This document shows positions 55,001-63,063 of a DNA stretch of 64,000 bases, in pieces. A program made the translations under genes and the position numbers. This DNA is from Symbiodinium natans (lineage: Eukaryota; Sar; Dinophyceae; Suessiales; Symbiodiniaceae): NCBI GenBank assembly GCA_905221605.1, contig CAJNDS010002235.1, positions 1,168,875 to 1,232,874 of the forward strand, in the 5' to 3' direction. The notes beneath the pieces were generated by a model. It had not been told where the DNA came from. It made no database searches and saw only the letters and a list, made by a program, of their open reading frames with translations. Position 1 is the first letter of the stretch; every line of letters begins with the position of its first letter.

Positions 55001-56074
55001 TAGGGTTTAGGATTTAGGGTTTAGGGTTTAGGGCGGTTTAGGGCATAGGGCTTGGGGTTTAGGGTTTAGGGTTTAGGCTTGAGGATTTCGGATTGAGGGT
55101 TTCGGGTTTACGGTTTAGGGCGGTTTAGGGTTTAGGGTTTAGGGTTTGGGGTTTAGGGTTTAGGGTTTGGGGTTTAGGGTTTAGGGTTTAGGGTAAGTGT
55201 ACGACTCCCACCCCCGACCCTGAACAACCGCAGAACTGAAGTTTCAGCTTTGGGATTACATAGCACTGCTACCCCCAAAAGGTCGACCGGCAGGCAAACA
55301 CCCAGAAAGTAGGCGTTTTCTTCTTGTTCTCATTACAAAGCATAGCCGAAATATATTTTGGGTTTTGGGCTACTGTTTGCTGAAGACTTGGGATATTCCC
55401 GCCCCTTATATTAACAGTCCTTAATCGGGGATTCTAATAGGGGTACCATGATCCCATCCCATTGGGGGTGCTAGTACAAGGGGGAACATCTCAACTCACA
55501 CCCCTCCATCTTAAATCCATAAGCATCCCTAAACCCTAAACCCTAAACCCTAAACCCCCTAAACCCCCTAAACCCCCTAAACCCCCTAAACCCCTAAACC
55601 CCGAGACCCCTAAGCCCCCAAACCCCTAAACCCCTAAACCCCTAAACCCCTAAACCCCTAAACCCCTAAACCCCTAAACCCCTAAACCCCTAAACCCCTA
55701 AACCCTAAGTCAACAGGTCTGCAACAGCTCCTACTTCCTCGCCCGCACGGGCGAATGCGTTGAGCACTGCCCGGACGGCGACTACGAGTTCGGCGCTGAG
55801 GCGCTTTAGGGTTTAGGGTTTAGGGTTTAGGGTTTAGGGTTTAGGGCTACTTGGAGGTTCATGGGTAGCTATAAGTGGGCTACAAGTAGGGTAACTATAC
55901 TTATAGCTGGTTAGAACCTTATCCAGGGGCACCTTTAACCCTGCTTATAACTGCCCGTGAACCTTCAAGTAAGGGAGGGGGACTTGTAGGCTTCATGTTA
56001 GATGATGTTATTCTTTTTGTTGTTTTGGAATTGAGAAAGTTTGGGGTCGTATTTTTACATTTTGTTTTTGTTGT

Positions 56075-56114
<40 letters not shown>

Positions 56115-59100
56115 GGTGGTGTTTAGAGTTTCCAAGCCTCAGCGAATCCCTGTCCGTCCAACCCTGAAGGCCCCAGCACACGTTTGTCGGTTTCGGGTTT
56201 GAAGCCTAAACCCCAAACTCCTAAACCCTCCGGTTCATGGCGAACGCAGGAGTCAATATACCGATATTTTCGACTTCTAAATCCATATACGCATATATAT
56301 ATATACACATGTTTGTATAATGAATGCATAAAAAACAATACATAAATGAGTGTGTATATATATATATATATATATACATATATACATGTATACACATATA
56401 CATATGCATATATATATATACATGTGTATATATATATATATGTAGATATATAATGATATTCACCGTTTAGAGTTTAGGCTGAATATTGATAGTAGAAACC
56501 GCCCCAAAAGACCCCGTTCTAGTTGGAAAAGAACCCTAAACCCTAAACCTTAAACCCTAAACCCTAAACCTCCCTGTAGAGGAGCTCGGCCGCCAGTGCA
56601 TGAAGTGCCCCGACGACTTCAACAAGTGCATCACGGCCACCTACGCGTCGGAATGCAAGAACAACCTGCACCTGGGCATGTAGGGTTTAGGGTTGAGGGT
56701 TTAGGGTTTCGGGTTTAGGGTCTCGGGTTTAGGGTTTAGGGTTCTCGGCGCTGGGTCTTCGAAGGGCTATGGTTTGTGGGGGCTGATTGCTTGTGGCTCT
56801 TGTTTTTTGGTGTTCTTCTCAGTCTCTGCAATGTATGTATATATATATATACACATGTATGTATACACACACACACACACTTCTCTGTGTATATATATAT
56901 ATAGAGAGAGAGAGAGGAACTTTTGTGTATATACATAAGTGGGAGAGAGAAACTTATGCATATTCATGGTTTCATTTAAAAGTTGTCTGGGCAACGCACG
57001 GAGGCTTAAAGTCCAGCTTCCAAGACTTCAGACGTCGGAACCACTCGGTAGGCTATTAGGGCTGAGGGTTTTTGTATGGGTGTTTAGGGTTTCGGGTTTA
57101 AGGCTATGAGGGTTTATGGTTGGGGGCTGCAGGGTTTACAGCTCCAGGGTTTCAGCCTAGTTTCAGGTTGTCCGCTTGATTTGGGATCGTGGCAGGGTGT
57201 AGCTTCCAGCTTATTGCAGCGACAGGCTTAGCAGGCTTTAAACCCTCATATCCCGCCACCTAAACCACAAATCCTGAACCCTAAACCCTAAACTCTTTAT
57301 AAACCCTAAACCCTAAACCCTAAACCCAGGTACCTCAACGCCGATGCCCAGTGTGTGGCATCCTGCCCGGACGGCCATGGGCCCAGCCTCGGCCCCCAAA
57401 GCTCAAGGGATGCAAGCCAGGTTATGACTAGCTATATATAAATACTTACCTAATTAATACATATATCATATATATATATATATAGAGAGAGAGATAGTAG
57501 TTAGGATCCCAGTCGTTCTTTCCCATGAACCTGCAAGCCCAATCTTGGGGAAGTTACCACCTCGCCCAAGGCCACTACCATCGCCCTCTTCACAGCAAGC
57601 CCATCGGCAACGTCTGCCCAGTCTGTCCGGGGGACTGCAACAAGTGTGAGGACCCGAGATAAAACCCCAAACCCCAAACCCCAAACCCTAAAACCCCAAA
57701 CCGGAAAACTCCAAACCCTCAACCCACCCCCTGCGAGAGCTGGATGATGCACCCGAAGGCCAGAGGGGCGTTTAAAAAAGGAATCCTAAGCCTTAAAGCC
57801 GAAATGGACGTAGTTTTGAGGGGTCAGAAGGAGTGAGTTTTCCGCCCTGCTACAGCAACACCATCTCAAGTTCGGGGTATGGACCTTAGGGTTTAGGGTT
57901 TAGAGTTTAAGGCTTAGGGTTTATGGTTTAGGGTTTAGAGTTTAGCGGGTTTAGGGTTTAGTTTTTTTCCGCATACTCTCGTGCTCCGCTGTGATCCTGA
58001 ACCTGGGGGACTTTACCCTAAACGCATCGACCCTACACCCCTTATGTCCCCAAAAAAACCTATCTTGGTAAACCGTTGGCCTTTAAATTCTACAGGGGTC
58101 GGAATAGTTACAACTAGTATTCCTTTATCCGCCCCTTGAGAATTATACCATCATGAATCATACTCCCCAAAACCCTATTCAGGTTATTCCGGCACCTATG
58201 GTATCCGGGCGCAAGCTGCCCTAAGCCCTAAACCCAAAACCCTAAACCCCTAAACCCTCTAAGCCCCAAAGGTGTGGGACTTGGGTTAGGTCCCGACATG
58301 AGATGCATCCCTGGGGCCTGCTGCATCTGACCTTGGGGTTGATAGCGTTTTTGGAGGGTTTTAGGGTTTAGGGTTTAGGGTTTGTAAGGGTTTCAAGGTT
58401 TATAGGGTTTGTGGGGTTTAAAGGGTTTTTCTAGGGTTTATGGGGAGTCTTGAGGGTTTAGGGCATGGGTTTAGAACAAAGGGTTTGGAAGGAATCGCCT
58501 AAGAGCCTTTTGCGCTGAAGGGTTTCGGGGCGGTGTCGAAGCACTTGCTTCCCTCTGCAGGACGCCAGCACATGCACCGAGTGCAAGAATACCATGCAAC
58601 TCGGCCTGCTGCTGTTCTCGCAGGGTTTAGAGCCCTAAACCCTGAACCCTAAACCCTAAACCCTAAACCCTAAACCTTCAACCCTTAAACCCTCAGCCCT
58701 AAACCCTGAACCCTGAAGCCTAAAGCCAAGGCCTTGAAAGGATGCACGTTGCCGGGTGGGGGGGGTGAATCTAAAGTACGAGGTCTTGAGGGAGCTAGTG
58801 GGTGTCCTAGAACTACTAATTGCTTAAGAAGCCTCCCAACAGACAGTTATAAGTGTTGTTCTTCCTTACAAGGGCAACATACGGATTATTATCTTCCATT
58901 GTTGGGGGCGGGGGGGAGGGGGGGGGGCTCTGAAGCACATAGTAGAGAGGAGAAGAAGCCTACCCATACGTGGAACCCCTTCGAATGAACTCGTTTGTGT
59001 GGCCACTCTTTGCAGAACCAACTAGAATTCCTGGCCCAAAATCAAATCAGGGGTCAACTCCCAGGGATACGTGGGAATAAGTCTTCATTTTTGAGTACCA

Positions 59101-62100
59101 TATTTCCTAGGAAATAGCTCAAACTATGATTGTTGCTAGGGTTTCAAGTTCATCATAGAAGAACTAGGGTATGCAGAGATTGGCTTGACTCGAACATTGA
59201 GCGCTTTGGCTGAGAACAAAGGGGTTTAGGGTTTAGGATTTAATTAGGGTTCAATCCTAAACCCTAAACCCCAGGTATCTGAATCCAGACTTCTGGTGCG
59301 AGCTGGAATGCCCCGTTGGCTACTACAAGGTCCGGGTCTCTGTGGGCATGCGTTGGTCAATCTCTTACGGGCCCCAAAACCACTGAAACATAAGGATGGG
59401 TTTAGAGTTAAGGGTTTAGGGCTTGGGGCTTATAGGGTTTAGGGTAGGGATTCGGGTTTAGGTTTTAGGGTTTCGGGTTTAGGGTTTAGTTCAGGATTTA
59501 GGGTTTGGGAGGTTCACGTGGGGGTCAGAGAAGTTAGGGGGTTTAGGGTTTCGAGTCACCAGGTGTGTTTGTGTTGTGTGGGCGGAGTGCGTTGTATTTT
59601 GCAGCCCTTCACTGCGTTTCAGGGCTTAGGGCTTATCATGCTTACGACTCCACATACAAGACCCTAAACTCTAACTTCCCGAACCCCCTAAAGCCCTAAA
59701 GCCCCAAGCCGGAAACCCGAAACCCTAAACAACCCTAAACCCTAAACCCTAAAACCCTAAACCCTAAAACCCGAAGCCCTAAACCCTAAACCCTAAACCC
59801 TGAACCCTAAACCCCAAAACCCTAAACCCTAAACCCTAAACCCTAAACCCTAAACCCTAAACCCTAAACCCTAAACCCTAAACCCTAAACCCTAAACCCT
59901 AAACCCAAACTTCCCTGACCCAAACCCCGGCCTTGGCTGGTGGATCACAGAGTGCGTTTAGGGCTGGGGTTGTAAGGTTAGTGGTTTAGGGTTTAGGGTT
60001 TAGGGTTTAGGGTTTAGGGTTTAGGGTTAGGGTAGGGTTTAGGGTTCAGGGGCTTAGAGTTTAGGGTTGGGGTTGTAAGGATAGTGGTTTAGGGTTTTGG
60101 CTTAGGGTTTAGTAGGGTCTGGGGGCTTAAGGTTTTAGAGTTCAGGGGTCACTTCTGGTACCTTTGAAGGCTCCCATCATCATGCGGATCCTTATGTTAC
60201 GCGAAGCCCGTGGGACAAAACAGGTTGGGGGGGGGGGGGGGTGGGCGAGAGGTTGTCTCAGTAAGCCTAAACCCCCTAAGCCCCTAAACCCTAAACCCCA
60301 AACCCTAAACCCGAATTAGGCCCTACAGCCCTGAACCCAACCGTGGCAGAAATCTGTTGCGAGCAGGTGGGCAATGCAGAGGTGGGCAACACCTGTGCGA
60401 AGCTTGGTTCCACTGATCAGCGCCAAACGCGCCTATTATAGGGGTCGGCATAGTTGCCAATGGTATTCCCTTATGGTCCCTTTATGATTATACGATCATT
60501 ACTTCCCAAAAACACTATTTTCATCATTAAGACCCCTATAGTATTTCCTGACTTAGCCCAGTGTCTTTTTTCAGGGAACCCTAAACCCTAGGCGCAGGCA
60601 GGGTTGACAGTGCTTTGGGTTCAGGGCTCAGGGTTAGCCCTTGCTATCGTGCCACTCAAGAAGGAGCCTGGAGTGAAGAAGGAGCCGGCAGTGAAGAAAG
60701 AGGCAGGTGCGGTCATAGTCATGGCTGACAAGGCCAGCCGAAACGAAAAGCAGCGCGAGTACGAGAAGAACCGAAAGAACAAGCATCACACCCGGGTCGG
60801 AGCCGACAAGGTGCACGAGATGGAGGCGAAGATCAGCAAGCTGCAGCCGGAGAATCGCGAGCTCCGCGAGCAAAACCCGAAGTGTGGATGCGGAGGAGCT
60901 ATAACAGAAGGCAGCCGATGTGGCAAATTCCCACACTGCAAACCCCAGTAGACCTTAAGAAAGTTGCATGGAAGGGCTTAGGGTCCTTAAACCCTAAACC
61001 CCTAAACCCTAAGCCCCAGCACAAAAAGAAATCCCTACCTTATAAGGCCCCCAATAGCTCTTGTTCTACACGGAGGCCAGTTGTGCCCTGTTGAGTTTGA
61101 GGTTAAGGGGTTTAGTGTTCATCATGGATTGCGACTACCACCCTCATCACAACCCCCCCCCCCCCCCAAAAAAAAAAAAAAAAAAAAACTCCCCCCCCCC
61201 CCCCCCCCCATAATTAAGGCTATTGAGGGACAATGAAGCCTACTGTAGTTAAGGTTATTTAAGGGGGGAACCCAGGGGGGCGGGGGGGCGTATAGAGGGG
61301 AGTAGTAGGGAGACCCATCAGTTTAGGGTTCCCAGATTCTAGGGGCCAGGGTTTCATTAGGGATTAGGGCTCGTCATCTACAGAAAGGTGCCCTTGAAGT
61401 GCTGCGGCTACTATGGAAGAGTGGATCAGCCCTCATAGCAGTACCTATGCATGTACCCCCACCCCCCTTTAGCACCAACCCGACACCTTAAAGCAACCCA
61501 GTTTGACCTCCAGAGCCGTCAAGCTGAGGAAATGTCCGGCGAACTGCCGCACATGCATCGACGCCGAGACGCCTCTTCCTCACACCGCGGCTTTGGGGTT
61601 TTGCGTCTTGGGGGCTCGAGCTGTGGATGGCAAAGCTAGGTAGGCCCTTGGGATATTTGATATTTTCCCTTTCTTGGGTTGGAGAGGGCATATTTTTTCC
61701 AAGAGAGTGTTAAGGGCCATCCTAAAAAGTTACTAATTACTTGGGTTCTGAGAGTAGGCGACCATCATTCTTTGCAAGCGGCTGCAATTCCCTGAAAAAG
61801 CGTTTCCCCCAAGCCCCAAACCCTGGCTCAGCCAGCCAAAATCAGGACTACAGTTCTCAATCCGTTTGCACAACAGCCCTTTGCGATGAAACTTAAAGGA
61901 CTAGGGCTTGGGCTTAGGGGTTAGGGTCTAGGGCCTAGGGCTTAGGGCTTAGGGCCTAGGGCTTAGGCCTTAGGGCCTAGGGCCTAGGGCGTCCGGCTTA
62001 AGTCAAAGCAATGGTATAGTTGAACTTGACTCTTGTGCGGGATTCCCCCCCCTGTGTAGTGAAAAATGAAGGTTAACCGTGGTATTCCTTGCCTTTTGGA

Positions 62101-62380
62101 GAAGTGGGTAAACTACGAAGGTGAGACTCCTAACCCCTAAACCCAGCTTGCGTTGGTTAAGAAGCCGCCGAAGCGTTCGACCATCCAAGTGACTCCTAAA
62201 GTGCAATGGTCACTGCTGGACGATGAATGCTCAAAGATCCCTGGACCCGAAACCCTAAACCCAAAACCCTAAACCCTAAACCCTAAGCCCTAAATCCCAA
62301 CCCCAAACCCCTAAACCCCTGCACCCGAAGCCGCCGAGGTGTACGGAGTGCACGAACTTCAAGTACCTGGCGCCCAGCAG
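51984..62380 (+). CDS. Cysteine-rich repeat protein, gene model 5 (thirteen exons)
   Basis: Exons 51984-52040, 53404-53479, 54074-54130, 54963-54987, 55717-55800, 56582-56667, 57330-57373, 57571-57650, 58561-58595, 59275-59329, 60367-60398, 61529-61570 and 62339-62380 join in phase with no internal stop. They rebuild about four copies of the 51-residue Cys-rich repeat with all main cysteines in register, for example C-P-V-C-P-G-D-C-N-K-C-E-D-A-S-T-C-T-E-C-K-N-T-M-Y-L-N-P-D-F-W-C. Donors: GC, GA, GT, GC, GC, GC, GC, GA, GC, GT, GA, GC. All twelve acceptors are AG|G. About 240 codons are spread over 10.4 kb. Both ends are missing; the model may run past the window. Probably a secreted or surface protein. 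Confidence 0.8.
52543..52966. other. Coding-like segments inside an intron
   Basis: 52543-52634 and 52727-52966 are free of telomere motif and open in several frames (for example RQYPCLLIVVTVSQQQQ; LSIHELPPGNLSKRVGAGAK). They lie inside the 52041-53403 intron, so they are not exons of model 5. A family D element follows at 52999-53098. Confidence 0.3.
53404..53479 (+). CDS. Exon 2 of gene model 5
   Basis: Encodes TECRLYTYRTDSATCTDTCP then DTYY. GA donor AA|GAAGCC gives Y-Y-K-N-G with the next exon. A GC donor three bases later would add one Lys and also keep phase. Confidence 0.72.
53511..53625. repeat. CCCTAAA array
   Basis: Close behind exon 2. A case where the C-rich motif follows an exon, against the general trend. 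Confidence 0.95.
53751..53910. mobile_element. Family A element with TTTAGGG insertion
   Basis: TACTTGGAGGTTCATGGTAG at the left. A TTTAGGG run interrupts the middle and the right arm is decayed. Confidence 0.6.
54074..54130 (+). CDS. Exon 3 of gene model 5
   Basis: Encodes NGTEMIGGECLPCGENCF. GT donor TTC GA|GTGCC; the frame stays open for about 20 more codons, so the boundary is set by the next exon and repeat register. Confidence 0.7.
54963..54987 (+). CDS. Exon 4 of gene model 5 (25-base microexon)
   Basis: Encodes CESDVTCK. GC donor AAG|GCCGCAAGC. Without it the C-x5-C spacing and the reading frame between exons 3 and 5 fail. Confidence 0.65.
55389..55497. mobile_element. Family B inverted-repeat element
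   Basis: GGGATATTCCCGCCCCTTAT at the left; TAGTACAAGGGGGAACATCT at the right. It lies in the 54988-55716 intron. Confidence 0.75.
55519..55710. repeat. CCCCTAAA / CCCCCTAAA variant array
   Basis: Starts as CCCTAAA, then gains one or two C per unit. Ends at the AACAG acceptor of exon 5. Confidence 0.95.
55717..55800 (+). CDS. Exon 5 of gene model 5
   Basis: Encodes VCNSSYFLARTGECVEHCPD then GDYEFGAE. GC donor GAG|GCGCTTTAGGG runs directly into TTTAGGG repeats. Confidence 0.75.
55848..55971. mobile_element. Family A inverted-repeat element
   Basis: TACTTGGAGGTTCATGGGTA at the left, CCCGTGAACCTTCAAGTA at the right, inside the 55801-56581 intron. Confidence 0.82.
56076..56112. repeat. Poly-G run
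   Basis: 37 consecutive G, followed further on (56295-56455) by a TATATA/CATATA microsatellite. Confidence 0.95.
56582..56667 (+). CDS. Exon 6 of gene model 5
   Basis: Encodes ELGRQCMKCPDDFNKCITAT then YASECKNN. GC donor CT|GCACCTGGGC. The frame stays open to a TAG at 56681, but only this donor restores E-C-K-N-x-x-Y-L. Confidence 0.75.
57330..57373 (+). CDS. Exon 7 of gene model 5
   Basis: Encodes YLNADAQCVASCPD. Acceptor CCCAG|G after CCCTAAA; GC donor G|GCCATGGGC. Confidence 0.74.
57571..57650 (+). CDS. Exon 8 of gene model 5
   Basis: Encodes HYHRPLHSKPIGNVC then PVCPGDCNKCE. Acceptor CCAAG|GC. GA donor GAG|GACCCG; the next exon begins CAG|GACGCC. Confidence 0.75.
58093..58201. mobile_element. 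Family F element
   Basis: AGGGGTCGGAATAGTTACAA ... CAGGTTATTCCGGCACCTAT: ends are inverted. It lies in the 57651-58560 intron. Confidence 0.7.
58561..58595 (+). CDS. Exon 9 of gene model 5
   Basis: Encodes DASTCTECKNT. Acceptor CTGCAG|G. GC donor AT|GCAACTCGGC. Confidence 0.75.
59275..59329 (+). CDS. Exon 10 of gene model 5
   Basis: Encodes YLNPDFWCELECPVGYYK after CCCTAAACCCCAG|G. GT donor AAG|GTCCGG. Confidence 0.78.
59738..59908. repeat. CCCTAAA array
   Basis: About 170 bases, in the 59330-60366 intron. Confidence 0.95.
60367..60398 (+). CDS. Exon 11 of gene model 5
   Basis: 32 bases encoding VGNAEVGNTC. Acceptor GAGCAG|G. GA donor GC|GAAGCTT keeps C-x2-C spacing with the next exon. 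Confidence 0.68.
60438..60545. mobile_element. Family F element
   Basis: TAGGGGTCGGCATAGTTGCC ... AGACCCCTATAG. Close relative of the 58093 copy. Confidence 0.7.
60649..60951 (+). CDS. Basic coiled-coil ORF inside an intron
   Basis: An open frame from about 60604 to TAG 60949. The N-terminal part has K-K-E-P repeats (VPLKKEPGVKKEPAVKKE). The middle is strongly basic and then heptad-like (RNEKQREYEKNRKNKHHTR; VHEMEAKISKLQPENRELRE), resembling a bZIP basic-leucine zipper with weak leucine periodicity. The tail is Cys-rich (NPKCGCGG, RCGKFPHC). An in-frame ATG is at 60721. It lies entirely inside the 60399-61528 intron of model 5 on the same strand. It could be a nested gene, an alternative exon or a captured fragment. 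Confidence 0.45.
   Translation: MPLKKEPGVKKEPAVKKEAGAVIVMADKASRNEKQREYEKNRKNKHHTRVGADKVHEMEAKISKLQPENRELREQNPKCGCGGAITEGSRCGKFPHCKPQ
61529..61570 (+). CDS. Exon 12 of gene model 5
   Basis: Encodes KCPANCRTCIDAE. Acceptor CTGAG|G; GC donor AC|GCCTCTTCC. It was found by searching for the missing C-x3-C-x2-C piece predicted by the repeat. Confidence 0.72.
61644..61728. mobile_element. Family D element
   Basis: AGGCCCTTGGGATATTTGAT ... GTTAAGGGCCATCCTA. Ends are partly inverted. Confidence 0.6.
61920..61992. repeat. TAGGGCC / TAGGGCT variant array
   Basis: A 7-mer array (TAGGGCT, TAGGGCC) related to the telomere motif. Confidence 0.8.
62339..62380 (+). CDS. Exon 13 of gene model 5
   Basis: Encodes CTECTNFKYLAPS. 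Acceptor CCGAG|G; GC donor AG|GCTCAGG. The following exon would lie in or beyond the satellite. Confidence 0.68.
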
Positions 62381-62564
62381 GCTCAGGGCTCTCTGCCCTC
62401 TTTTCCGCGGGCTTAAGGGTTTAGGGTTCAGTGCTTGGGGCCCAGAGCCCGACTTGCAGTGTTCTTTTGGTTTGGGCTTTAACGTTTTAGGGTCCTAGCA
62501 ATTCTTGGTTTTGGGATTTAAATACGTTTATGGGTTTAGGGTCTCGGGTTAACACATAGGCTTT

Positions 62565-62661
62565 GGGATGTGCCCCCTTATACGAACAGTCCTTAATAGG
62601 GATCCTAGTACCCCCGATTATAATCCCTATTGGTTAAGGACTGTTTGTATAAGCACTAACA
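62565..62661. mobile_element. Family B inverted-repeat element
   Basis: GGGATGTGCCCCCTTATACG at the left; AGGACTGTTTGTATAAGCAC at the right. Confidence 0.75.
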
Positions 62662-62695
62662 TGGGCTTAAGCTTCGTAACGGTTACCTCCCAACC

Positions 62696-62868
62696 CTGAA
62701 CCCTAAAAACCCTAAAAACCCTAAAAACCCTAAAAACCCTACAAACCCTACAAACCCTAAAAACCCTAAAAACCCTAAAAACCCTAAAAACCCTAAAAAC
62801 CCTAAAAACCCTAAAAACCCTAAAAACCCTAAACCCTAGACCCTAAACCCTAAACCCTAAACCTTACA
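62696..62868. repeat. CCCTAAAAA variant array
   Basis: A 9-base unit variant array changing to CCCTAAA at its end. Confidence 0.95.
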
Positions 62869-63063
62869 GCAAAACTTCGTTTTTGGCAACGCGCTTTCGG
62901 AATCCGCAAAGCTTCAAGCACTGATCCTCTGTAGCCGGATGTTGATGGTTTAGGGTTTAGGGTTTAGGGTTTCGGGTTTCGGGTTTCGGGTTTCGGACGC
63001 TTCGAACCAGCCTCCTGTTGTCGCCCCCGCCTCCCTGCACCTTCTCCAGTTTCCATAACGAAC

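Noticed and set aside
56123-56994. Tyr/Ile-rich ORFs (YIYIYI) on both strands
   Set aside because: TATATA/CATATA microsatellites give such frames; they overlap a firm exon at 56582-56667 on the + strand only in other frames.
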